Part shown: piece by piece, positions 7,301-15,339 of the stretch
Position numbering within the stretch: position 1 is the first letter of the stretch
Layout of the letters: each line of letters starts with the position of its first letter
Source: an uncultured Clostridia bacterium
GTDB lineage: Bacteria > Bacillota > Clostridia > Christensenellales > Borkfalkiaceae
Length of the DNA: 15,339 nucleotides
Assembly: GCA_947629735.1 (NCBI GenBank)
Contig: CANREX010000020.1
Coordinates: 1-15,339 of the forward strand
Direction of reading: 5' to 3'
Program-made: the position numbers and the translations under genes
Notes under the pieces: generated by a model
What the model was told of the DNA's origin: nothing
What the model saw: only the letters and a program-made list of their open reading frames with translations
The model's database searches: none

Positions 7301-10300
7301 CGCAACCCCCTATGTGGCGGAAGGCTACACTGGCAAGGATGTAGAAATCGTATATGCGCCCAAAGGCAAAGATCTCGGCGTATACACAATACCCGTAGGC
7401 GTAGTTTCCATAGGCGAAAAGGCGTTCTTTGAACACCCCAAGCTCACCGGTATAATCATTCCCGGCTTTGTAGAGAACATCGGCAGACAGGCATTCGGAC
7501 ATATAACCAACCTCGAATCGATAGAATTCACGGGCGAAGCGGCAGATCCCAGCCTCAGCATACAACCCCTTGCATTCTATGCAGGTTACGTTGGCTCTGC
7601 TGGCACTTGGTTAGGTTCGAACTCAAAAGTTACCGAACTCACTCTTCCCGGAAACCTTGTATACCTCGGACAATTCTCATTCGGTTACTACACCAAGATA
7701 ACCGAAGTATATGTTGAAACCAATCGTCAGGAGATAACATTCGAAGACTTCGCATTTGTAGGTCTTACGGGTAAAGATCTCACGCCCGGCAACTATATGT
7801 ATGTAACGACCGTACATATCGGACAGTACTGCCCCGCGTTCAGCTTCCCCGGCGTATTCGGCAACAAGCTCGTAACGGTGGATGTTGCGTCGGGCAACCC
7901 CTTTATCGAATCTGACAACGAAGGCGTTGTTTACAGCGCAGGCAAGACGCAGTTGTTGTTCTATCCCACCGAAAAGGCAGGTGCGTACACCATACCTTCA
8001 ACGGTAACCGAGATAGCACCTTCGACATTCGCTTCCCGCGTAAACCTCACCGAAATACACATTCCTTCGTCGGTGACGACCATCGGTGAAAACGCGTTCA
8101 ACGGCTGCAACAAGCTGACGACGGTAGAGTTCATGGCTCCCGCTGCGGGTGAAGAGGCGCAGCCCCTTACAATAGAGATGCGCGCGTTCTACAACTGCAC
8201 GTTATTGAGCTCCGTAACTCTTCCCGAACGCCTTACAAAGCTCGGCACGACAGTGTTCTATAACTGCGACGGACTTGTAAGCATACATCTTCCCAAGAAC
8301 CTTGAAACGATCGACCAGATGGTTAATTCGAGCTATATGGGCGGCGGCACGTATCTCGACTTGTTCGATCAGTGCGGCGCGCTCAAAGAGATAACGGTTG
8401 ACTCCGCCAACGAGTTCTTCTCGGCGAAAGACGGCGTTCTGTACGCGAACAAGAAAATGAAACTTTCCGCAGACGGCGCAGAGCAGTATCTTCCTTATGA
8501 AGCGCTGTACACCTCGCCCGGCGCAGAGGGCACGATAAATGTTCCCGGCACGGTGCGCATTGTCCGCACATATGCATTCAGGGGCATACCCAAAGTTCAG
8601 GCGCTCAAATTTGACGACCTCGTACCCATTTACGTTGAGAGCCAGGGTGAAAGCGGTTTGACATTTGCGCTTGACAAATCGCCGCTTACATTCCAGCAAT
8701 ACGCTATATATGGTTCGTATACAGATGAAAACGGCAAGAGCAGATACAACGAGACTACGACGGAGATCAAATTCCCCTCGGGTATCGAAACTCTCAGCAA
8801 CAAGACATTGTACTACATGTACGGTCTTGCAAAGGTAACAGTACCCAACACGGTTACTTTGATAGAAGGCGGCGCGTTCTACGGTTGCAAGTACATAACC
8901 CAGATTGAGTTTGAAGAAGGCGGCGAAAAGGGTCTTGTATTCGGCGACGCGATTATGGAAAGCGCTGGTAGCGAGGGCACGTACTATTATTCGGCGTTCG
9001 GTTACTACTACAATGGTTACGGTACGACTAACGATATGTTCAAGCTGACGGAGATAACTCTCCCCGCACGTACCACGAGGATAGGTAACTATTCGTTCTA
9101 TCATTCGCCCGTTGAAAGCATTAAATTCGCAGAGGGAATCAAAGACCTCGAAATCGGCAAGTATGCGTTCGCATATGTTTTGAGCGGTACTTCAAGGGAG
9201 AGCACCTTAGAAATTCCCGAAGGCGTAAAGAAGATAGAGGATGACGCATTCTACTATGCGCATCTTAAAGAATACAAACTGCCTTCGACGCTCGTTGAGT
9301 TGGGCGCAAGCGTATTCTATTCGACTACGTTCGATATAATACCCGAAACCATAGTAGTGCCCGCAAAGGTAACTAAGCTCGGCAACTACGCGTTGACATC
9401 ATCGTACGGCACGAAATTTACGTTCAAGACGATAGACCTCACGCAGGCTACGGGTCTTACCGAAATCGGCAACTATGCGTTCTACAACCTGCCTCAGCTC
9501 GAAGAGGTCAAGTTCGCACCCGCAACCGATTCGTCCCCTAACCTTACGTTAGGTAACTACGTATTCAGCGCGGACAGCATGCTCAGCAAGGTCACTATTC
9601 CCGCAAACGTTACTTCTATGGGAACATACGTGTTCAACCTGTGCACCTCTCTTGAAGGCATAAAGTTCGAAACGTTCGCTTCGGGCGACAATGCAGGCAA
9701 GTCAAAACTTGCGTCCATTGGCACTTATGCGTTCACCAAGTCCGCACTCAGAACGTTGGATTTCCCCGAATCCACTGCGACTAAACTCGAACTCGGCGCT
9801 TCGCTCTTCGCATACTGCAATGCGTTAAAGACCGTTAAGATATCCGCTTCGGTACAGTCTATCGACAACGTATTCAAGGCGTGCGCTTCGTTGGAGAGTA
9901 TAATAGTAGCGGAGGGCAGCGAATACTTCAAGGCTGACGCCGAATTGCCCATCATATACGATAACGAAGGGCATGTGGTACAGTACATATATCAGGCGCT
10001 CAATAATGACTTCACCGTCGCTGCGGGCAGCACGAGGATAGGCGCGTCTGCGTTCTACGGTCAGGCGGATCTTAAAAACCTCTATATCCCCGCGTCTGTA
10101 ATGGAAATCGGCGACAGCGCGTTTGAAAACTGCGTAAGCCTTGAAAACGTAGTGTTTGGCGAAGGCAGTGTTCTTACTTCGATAGGCAACAGCGCGTTTA
10201 AGAGCTGCTTCAACCTCAAAAGCATAAATTTGGAAGCGTGCACGCATCTCGAATTGCTCGGACAGGACGTGTTCTATAACGACGAAAGCCTTACCGGCAA

Positions 10301-13300
10301 ACTTACATTGCCCGCTACGTTGACTACTTTGAGCACTAAGGCTTTGGAGTATTCCTATTTGAGTGAAATAGATATGTCTGCCTGCACGAAGATAGAGAAA
10401 TTGGAAGACAGCGTATTCGCTTACAACGATAACCTTAAAAAGGTAACGTTGCCTGACAGCATTACCTTCCTCGGCAAGTTTACGTTCCGCAGCTGCGACG
10501 GCATAGAGGAAATCGACCTTTCCAACCTCACCAAGTTGGTACACATAGGCGATAAGGTGGGCGAGGCGCAGACTTCCACGACGGGTCTCTTCACGTTCGA
10601 TTGCGACATGCTCACGACCGTAAAGTTCCCCGAGAGCTTGAAGTCTATCGGTACGAGTGTGTTCAACGGCGCGGCAGCGCTTGAAGCCGTGTATATCGGC
10701 AGCGGCGCGAAGAACGATTTGTCGTCTTTGACTTCGATTGCCAAGTATGCGTTCACAAAGTGCCTTGCGCTTCAAGAAGTTAAGCTCAACGGCGGCACGA
10801 TCTTCGGCTTGAATATATTCGAAGGCGACACGGCGCTCAAAAAGGTAGAGTTCGTTGACGGCGCAAATCTTACAAAGATTCAGGACGCAACGTTCAAGGG
10901 CTGCACGGCTCTCGATACTCTCAACTTCACTGACCTCACCGGTCTTAGCTGCATAGGCGATACGGCGTTCTCAGGTTGCGCATTTACCGAAATAGACCTC
11001 AGCAAGTGCAAAGGTCAGGTTCCTTCGACGGCTAAGGATATGTTCCTCGGTTCGGGTTCGACCAACGACGAAATATTCCTTGACTGTGTAAATCTGGCGT
11101 CTATCAAACTTCCCGCAAACGTCAACACTATCGGCAATAGCGTATTCAAGAATACGGGCTTCACAATTCTCGACCTTGAAGATTTCAAGCAGATAACCAC
11201 ATGGGGTACATACGCGTTCCGTGGCTGCTTGAAATTGCAGACGGTTAAGATAAATAAGGATTTCGCAAAGGGCAAGACCTCGGGTTCTGCTACGGGCGTA
11301 GGTACGTATATGTTCCAGGATTGCACCGCACTTAAAACGATTGAATTTGTTAAAGATTACACCTCGGGCATACTCACGAACTCCATGTTCAAGAACTGCT
11401 CGGAGCTCACTGACATTAAATTCAACGGCGCAAAGATAAAGACTATCGGAACTAACGTGTTCCAAGGCTGCACGGCGCTTACGACAGTAGACATGAGCTC
11501 GTTCACGGCAACTGCGCTCGGCAACTACATGTTCCAGGGCTGCTCGTCGCTTACGGACGTAACTCTTCCCAAGTCTATAACTCATACGGGTACGTACACA
11601 TTCCAGAACTGCACGGAGCTTCAATCTATCGACTTCTCGCAGACGAAGATTACCCGTTTCAGCACGAGTGCAACGGCTAACGTTACGGCAACGACATCGT
11701 CCTATATCTTCGACGGCTGCGTAAAACTCAAAGAGGTGGTAGTTCCCGCGGGTTTCGTACAGATAGGCGGTTATGCGTTCCAAGGCTGCGCGGCGCTCAC
11801 CGAATTTGACCTTTCCAAGATAGTTAAAATCGGTAAGCAGGCATTCATGAACAGCGGTCTTACGGGCACGGTTACCCTTTCAGGCTCGCTTGATATCCTC
11901 GGTGACTACGCGTTCCGCGGGTGCACGGGCATAACCGAATTCGTCGGCGCGGCAGCGGGCGGCGTATTCCAGACCAAGTCCGGCATGATAGTAAAGGTTG
12001 AAAACGGCAGCGTAATGGCTGTGCCCGGCTCGTTAGAGGTTGAAGGCGATACGCTCACCCTTCCGGAAGGTTCTGCGCTCTATGCATACATGTTCGAAGG
12101 TTTCAATGTGCCGGCCGTCAAGAAGCTCGACCTCTCCAACCTGACTATCGAGAGCGTACCTAACTATACTTTCAACGCTTCACCTTTCGAGCAGATTATT
12201 CTTCCCGAAACCGTGACGACGATAGGAACTTACGTGTTCCAGGACAGCGCTAACCTTACAAGCGTTCAGCTGCCTAAGGGTCTTACCGAAATCGGCGTTC
12301 ATGCGTTCGACGGCTGCGTAAAACTCGCTTCCATCGAACTTCCCGCAACGCTTGAAGAGTTGCCCAACTACATGTTCGTAAATACAGGGTTTACCGAGTT
12401 TAATATTCCCGAAACGGTCAAGACGTTGGGCGAGAACCTGTTCCAGAACTGCGTTAAACTTACGAGTGTGACCTTCCCCGAGAATATTGACATTATTCCC
12501 GATTACATGTTCGATGGTTCCGGCATAACGCAATTCACGATTCCTGCGCACATCAAGACAGTAGGTTTTCATGCGTTCAGCCTCTCAAAGCTGCAAAGCA
12601 TAGTAATTCCCGAAACGGTTGAAAAGCTCGGTCAGTACGCGTTCGCGGAGAGCGAGGTCGCTTCCGCCAAGTTTGAAAGCGATCCCGACATAATCGACGG
12701 TTCGGGAGAGACTCCTTCGATAATCAACGCTTACACGTTCAGCAAGTGCCTCAATTTGAGGGAGATTGACTTCGGACCTCGTAAGACGTTGTACGCAAAT
12801 GAGTTCAACGGCAGCGGACTTGTGGATGTAACCGTTCCCGCGACGATTATCAACAACTCGGGCGGCTACATATTCGCCAACAGCCCCAACTTGAAGCACG
12901 TTAAGTTCGAAGGAGATCCTTTCGCAACCAACACTTCGAACTACAACTTCTCTAAGTGCCCTGTACTTGAATCGGTGGAACTTCCCGAAACGTTGCAGGC
13001 ATTGGGTTCGTACACCTTCCAGGATTGCCCGATGCTTTCATCGGTAAACATTCCCGAATCATTGACGACTATCAACGCTTCCGCGTTCAAGAACTGTACG
13101 TCTCTTTCCGGCGACATAGTATTGCCTGAATCGTTGGCTACGTTGAACGCAAGCGCATTCTCGGGTTGCACATCCATAAACAGCATACTGCTTTCGGCTT
13201 CGGTTGGCACTATAAACGCTAACGTGTTCGAAAATTGGACTGAAAACCAGGAGATACGCTTCCGTGACAGCCACTTCGCGGTATGCGCGTCCTGCGGCGT

Positions 13301-13367
13301 TTCTTGGTCGTCAGGGCTTGCGGCAAAGGTAGTTTACAACTACACGCCCGCAACTGTTGCCGACTAA
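4139..13367 (+). CDS. Giant BspA-type leucine-rich-repeat surface lipoprotein, two apparent frameshifts near the 5' end
   Basis: Reading across two one-base losses (near 4310 and 4590) gives one protein of about 3,076 residues; 4626-13367 (2,913 codons, apparent TTG start) is uninterrupted. Order: lipoprotein signal with Cys29; a small beta-rich domain (EFKFDLGEGEKTGTYAVDG and following, to about 4490); InlB-type B-repeat 1 (4501-4690, VHFETNGGS to FVGWYSD to ITLYARY); B-repeat 2 (4710-4925); a region with at least three Fn3-like modules (about 5400-6110, each with an LxW/VTWxxV strand); B-repeats 3 and 4 (6117-6340, 6345-6580); about 75 BspA leucine-rich repeats of the IGxxAFxxCxxLxxVxLP type (6650-13270); and a cap ending SGLAAKVVYNYTP, as seen at the end of related proteins. 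There is no sortase signal, so anchoring is by lipid. BspA-like proteins bind host or matrix proteins or neighbouring cells; adhesion is inferred. The long intact downstream frame argues that the gene is functional and the breaks are recent or technical. Confidence 0.85.
4306..4314 (+). other. Apparent frameshift 1 (one base missing, likely in a G run)
   Basis: Upstream the coding frame is that of ATG 4139; from about 4312 the sensible frame is one base earlier. Adding one G to the GG at 4311-4313 gives GAA ACG GGC GAC GAG TTC, joining TSEYTET to GDEFKFDLG without a gap. No slippery heptamer of the X XXY YYZ type is present, so programmed frameshifting is unlikely. Confidence 0.7.
4584..4596 (+). 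other. Apparent frameshift 2 (one base missing, likely in a G run)
   Basis: B-repeat 1 runs as ETNGGSAISDATVVNGKN to PQEPSL in one frame and continues as GKSFVGWYSDSALNNLYTF in the frame of the large downstream ORF. Adding one G to the GG at 4590-4591 restores PSLGKSFVGWY, a normal B-repeat. Without it the middle frame stops at 4629. The TTG at 4626 where the large frame can begin has no ribosome binding site and lies inside the B-repeat, so it is not a true start. Confidence 0.75.
6650..13270 (+). repeat. Array of about 75 BspA-type leucine-rich repeats
   Basis: By eye I count about 75 units of roughly 23 residues, consensus IGxYAFxxCxxLxxVxLPxx(V/L)xx, beginning near IADLSSCDKLQVINIP and ending at INANVFENWTENQEIRF. 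Six units are separated by longer beta inserts of the DGxLY...YP...IP type, at about 6860-6990, 7275-7420, 7900-8010, 8400-8560, 9905-10040 and 11960-12090. Units in the first half tend to read F-Y-x-C at the centre, units in the last third F-Q-x-C. At DNA level the units are diverged and not perfect repeats. Confidence 0.85.
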
Positions 13368-13451
13368 ATGGTAGTCAACAAGGACTAAAAAGCGCTTCTA
13401 CCGAGGCAAATGGGCAAAAAAATTGCCCGACTACAAAAAAATATGCGTTTT

Positions 13452-13481
13452 CCCGCGACTTTTTCCAAAAAAAGTCGCGGG
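13452..13481 (+). terminator. Terminator-like hairpin after the giant lipoprotein gene
   Basis: A perfect 13-bp stem (13452-13464 with 13469-13481, CCCGCGAC plus T5 pairing with A5 plus GTCGCGGG) closes a CCAA loop. The nearest T run (CATTTTTTG) is 12 bases later and overlaps the next promoter's -35 box, so termination may be incomplete. A smaller hairpin, GGGCAA/TTGCCC (13412-13428), precedes it. The hairpin starts 85 bp after the stop codon. Confidence 0.65.
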
Positions 13482-13496
13482 GAGTATGTGCATTTT

Positions 13497-13538
13497 TTGA
13501 CAAATTTTTTTAAATAGGTATAATATACCGTAAGGAGG
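13497..13538 (+). promoter_or_regulatory. Strong sigma-A promoter and RBS of the MoxR-locus operon
   Basis: TTGACA (13497-13502), a 16-bp spacer and TATAAT (13519-13524) are both perfect boxes. AAGGAGG (13532-13538) sits 7 nt before ATG 13546. The predicted start of transcription is at about 13531, so the leader is extremely short (about 15 nt) and the ribosome binding site lies almost at the 5' end of the transcript. Confidence 0.85.
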
Positions 13539-13545
13539 TAAAACG

Positions 13546-14742
13546 ATGAAGGACCAACTTTTCGGCAAGTATCACGGCAGAGTAAACAAGGAAGCGATAA
13601 TCAAATCCGTAATGTTCGGGTTGATTGTCGGCAGCTCGGTTATGTTGGTAACCTCGCTGCTCACCTGGTTTTTCGGCTTCCGCGGCGGTTTGTGGCTCGC
13701 TATCGGGCTGTTCGCCGCAGGCTTTGTCGTAACCTCGTTGCTCTTGTATTTCCTCAAATTCCGCCCCACGACAAAACAAATCGCCGTGCGCGTGGACTCT
13801 TTGGGACTTGAAGAGCGACTCATTACCATGTATGAATTGCAGGGCGATAATTCTTATATCGCTCAGCGCCAGCGCGAAGACGCGGTTCACGCTATGAAAT
13901 CCGTGGATTCGATGTTGATTAAAATCGTCGTTTCCACCGTTCTCATTGTTTCACTCGCTGTTTCGCTTCTGCTGGGGCTCGTGGGTGGAACTACGGTGTC
14001 GTCACTCTATTTCGCTGGCGCTATTCCCAGCGGCGTAGACCTCGTTTCGGGCAACACCGCGGAATACACTTTCAGGGTTACCTACGGCGTTGCCACAGGC
14101 GAGGAGACAGGCGCTGTCATCTTGTGGGAACCCGAACTTATTACAGGCTATGCCGAGGGCGAAGAGCCTACTGTGGTAACAGAGCCTTTGACCGTTAAAC
14201 AGGGCGATGACGCCCCTGCGGTTATCGCAGTTCCCAATGCTGAGAGCGGCTATATATTTATTTGCTGGTCGGACGGCAACACCCAGCCGTATCGCCACGA
14301 CCTCGACATTCAGGGCAATTTGAAGGTCACTGCAATGTTCGCCAACGCAGGCTTTTCAACGGAATATTTGCCCGACAATCTCTATGAGGACGGCGACGAC
14401 ACCCTGCAGGGCGACAGCCCGATTTTGCCTTGGGACGGTCCTAAGATGGACGACAGCATGGAAAAGCCCAAGGACGAGGATGATGAAGATTCCGACGCCG
14501 AGGACAGTGAATTCGATTTCGATAAGAGCGCAAGCCAGCAGCAGATAATCGACGGTCAGAATTACTACGGCGACTACTTCGACGACTACTATCAGCAGAT
14601 GCAGGAACGCCTCGGCTCGAATAACAATATTCCCCCCGAAGTAAAATCGTGGATAAACGACTACTTCAAAGGCGTAAACGCGGGTAAAGAGACCGACGAT
14701 GAAGGCGGAAGCGAAGGTGGAAGTCAGGAAGGCGGCAATTGA
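13546..14742 (+). CDS. Membrane protein of a MoxR operon with extracellular InlB-like module and acidic tail
   Basis: Protein of 398 residues that I do not recognise by name. Three transmembrane helices are predicted at about residues 20-43, 49-70 and 124-147. Between the second and third is a conserved-looking cytoplasmic segment, RPTTKQIAVRVDSLGLEERL followed by ITMYELQ and AQRQREDA, similar in style to membrane proteins I associate with MoxR loci of clostridia. Residues 150-270 should be outside the cell and end in a B-repeat-like unit (YIFICWSDGNTQPYRHD to LKVTAMFA). Residues about 300-330 are very acidic (DEDDEDSDAEDSEFDFD), followed by a Tyr/Gln/Asn-rich helix and a Gly/Glu tail. It is the first gene after a strong promoter, 116 bp before the MoxR ATPase. 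A role with MoxR in assembling or monitoring an envelope complex is inferred from context only. Confidence 0.75.
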   Translation: MKDQLFGKYHGRVNKEAIIKSVMFGLIVGSSVMLVTSLLTWFFGFRGGLWLAIGLFAAGFVVTSLLLYFLKFRPTTKQIAVRVDSLGLEERLITMYELQGDNSYIAQRQREDAVHAMKSVDSMLIKIVVSTVLIVSLAVSLLLGLVGGTTVSSLYFAGAIPSGVDLVSGNTAEYTFRVTYGVATGEETGAVILWEPELITGYAEGEEPTVVTEPLTVKQGDDAPAVIAVPNAESGYIFICWSDGNTQPYRHDLDIQGNLKVTAMFANAGFSTEYLPDNLYEDGDDTLQGDSPILPWDGPKMDDSMEKPKDEDDEDSDAEDSEFDFDKSASQQQIIDGQNYYGDYFDDYYQQMQERLGSNNNIPPEVKSWINDYFKGVNAGKETDDEGGSEGGSQEGGN

Positions 14743-14771
14743 GTTGTCATTTAAATCAGTTTAACGCGAAA

Positions 14772-14812
14772 GGAGCAACTCGGCAGATATTTTCGGGTTG
14801 CTCCCATATCGC
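14772..14812 (+). terminator. Hairpin with terminator character between the membrane protein and moxR-like genes
   Basis: An 11-bp stem with one G-U pair (14772-14782 with 14794-14804; outer part GGAGCAAC/GTTGCTCC) closes a loop of 11 nt. The T run (ATTTTTA) is 9 bases further on. Since the two genes are expected to form one operon, it could act as an attenuator or an mRNA-stability stem that lowers expression of the downstream ATPase. Confidence 0.5.
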
Positions 14813-14858
14813 ATTTTTAAAGGCAAAAAATTTTTAAAAATATAAAGAGAGAAACAAA

Positions 14859-15339
14859 ATGGTAACAGAAAAAGACATCCAACAGTTCAGCGAGCAATGC
14901 AAAAACATTTTCGAACAGCTTTCCCGCGATATGATCGGTCAGAAGAAAGTCATTGAAGGTACTGTCATTGCGATGATCGCCGGCGGCAACGTACTTCTGG
15001 AAGGCGTTCCCGGCGTAGGAAAGACAAGATTGGTCAGGAGCTTGGGCAGGGTTTTCGATTTGCCTTTCTCCCGTATCCAGTTCACCCCCGACTTGATGCC
15101 TGCGGACGTAACAGGTACTAACATTATCGTCAAAGACGATAAGGGCAACTCCACGTTCAGTTTCCAGCCCGGTCCTGTTTTCAGCAACATTATCCTCGCG
15201 GATGAAATCAACCGTGCGACCCCCAAAACTCAGTCCGCATTGCTTGAAGCCATGCAGGAGCACAGGGTCACGGTAATGGGCGTTTCCCGCAAGCTCGAAG
15301 AGCCTTTCTTCGTCCTCGCTACGCAGAACCCCATAGAGC
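14859..15339 (+). CDS. MoxR-family AAA+ ATPase (3' end beyond window)
   Basis: The first 160 residues of a MoxR-type ATPase; the family is usually about 310-330 residues. Visible: the N-terminal helix and IGQ motif (26-28), Walker A GVPGVGKT (49-56), RIQFTPDLMPADVTG (72-86) as the MoxR signature, FQPGPVF (102-108), Walker B IILADEINRA (111-120), then LLEAMQEHRV and FFVLATQNPIE, which contains sensor 1. MoxR ATPases act as cytoplasmic chaperones that help fold or insert metal centres into partner proteins, often with VWA, DUF58 and transglutaminase-like membrane proteins encoded next door. The start ATG 14859 has only a weak AGAGAG site 7 nt upstream, in an A-rich leader, so it may depend on coupling or on an open mRNA. 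The gene runs off the window at a codon boundary plus one base. Confidence 0.95.
   Translation, partial: MVTEKDIQQFSEQCKNIFEQLSRDMIGQKKVIEGTVIAMIAGGNVLLEGVPGVGKTRLVRSLGRVFDLPFSRIQFTPDLMPADVTGTNIIVKDDKGNSTFSFQPGPVFSNIILADEINRATPKTQSALLEAMQEHRVTVMGVSRKLEEPFFVLATQNPIE

Noticed and set aside
8202..9104. A 300-codon - strand frame (and similar ones at 9825-10775 and 10971-11783)
   Set aside because: These lie wholly inside the leucine-rich-repeat gene and arise from its codon bias; they have no domains or start signals of their own.
13361..13434. Alternating GACTA/TAGTC/GACTA/GACTA segments that could form competing hairpins after the giant gene
   Set aside because: Stems of five base pairs are too short to claim a switch; the larger hairpin at 13452-13481 explains termination.

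Overview
The window looks like a chromosomal segment of a member of the Bacillota, most likely an uncultured gut-type clostridium. The evidence is a YtrA-type GntR regulator with its ABC transporter, strong AAGGAG(G)-type ribosome binding sites, near-consensus sigma-A promoters, a (Gly-Ala-Thr)n collagen-like protein, a lipobox lipoprotein carrying InlB-type B-repeats and BspA leucine-rich repeats, and a MoxR locus. A Christensenellales-like lineage is possible but cannot be shown from this sequence. All genes are on the + strand. I found no tRNA, rRNA, CRISPR array, transposase or phage gene.

Layout. (1) Positions 1-1993 hold a three-gene ABC operon: the end of a GntR/YtrA-family regulator, an ABC ATPase overlapping it, and a six-helix permease. 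A 26-nt imperfect direct repeat and a strong hairpin terminator follow. (2) Positions 2113-3494 hold a family-2 glycosyltransferase with a helical-repeat tail, coupled through an ATGA overlap to a tiny cysteine-rich, collagen-like protein. The arrangement resembles the glycosyltransferase-bclA pairs of spore-forming clostridia. (3) Positions 3495-4138 are non-coding: a hairpin terminator, a possible small-RNA unit, a very AT-rich stretch and a perfect-consensus promoter. (4) Positions 4139-13367 hold one giant surface lipoprotein gene (about 3,076 residues once repaired). It has a lipoprotein signal, a small beta-rich domain, four InlB-type B-repeats, Fn3-like modules, about 75 BspA-type leucine-rich repeats and a C-terminal cap. 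As given, two one-base losses near 4310 and 4590 split its first 490 bp into three frames, while the next 8.7 kb is uninterrupted. (5) Positions 13497-15339 have another strong promoter driving a membrane protein with an InlB-like extracellular module, then a MoxR-type AAA+ ATPase cut by the window end.

How the parts fit. Four of the five units concern the cell surface: a transporter, a glycosylated collagen-like filament with its probable own glycosyltransferase, a giant adhesin-like lipoprotein, and a MoxR chaperone locus of the kind that usually continues with DUF58 and transglutaminase-like genes. Each transcription unit is bounded by a hairpin terminator, so they are probably regulated independently. 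The most notable points are the frameshifted start of the giant lipoprotein, the two-zone structure of its repeat array, and the glycosyltransferase/mini-collagen pair.
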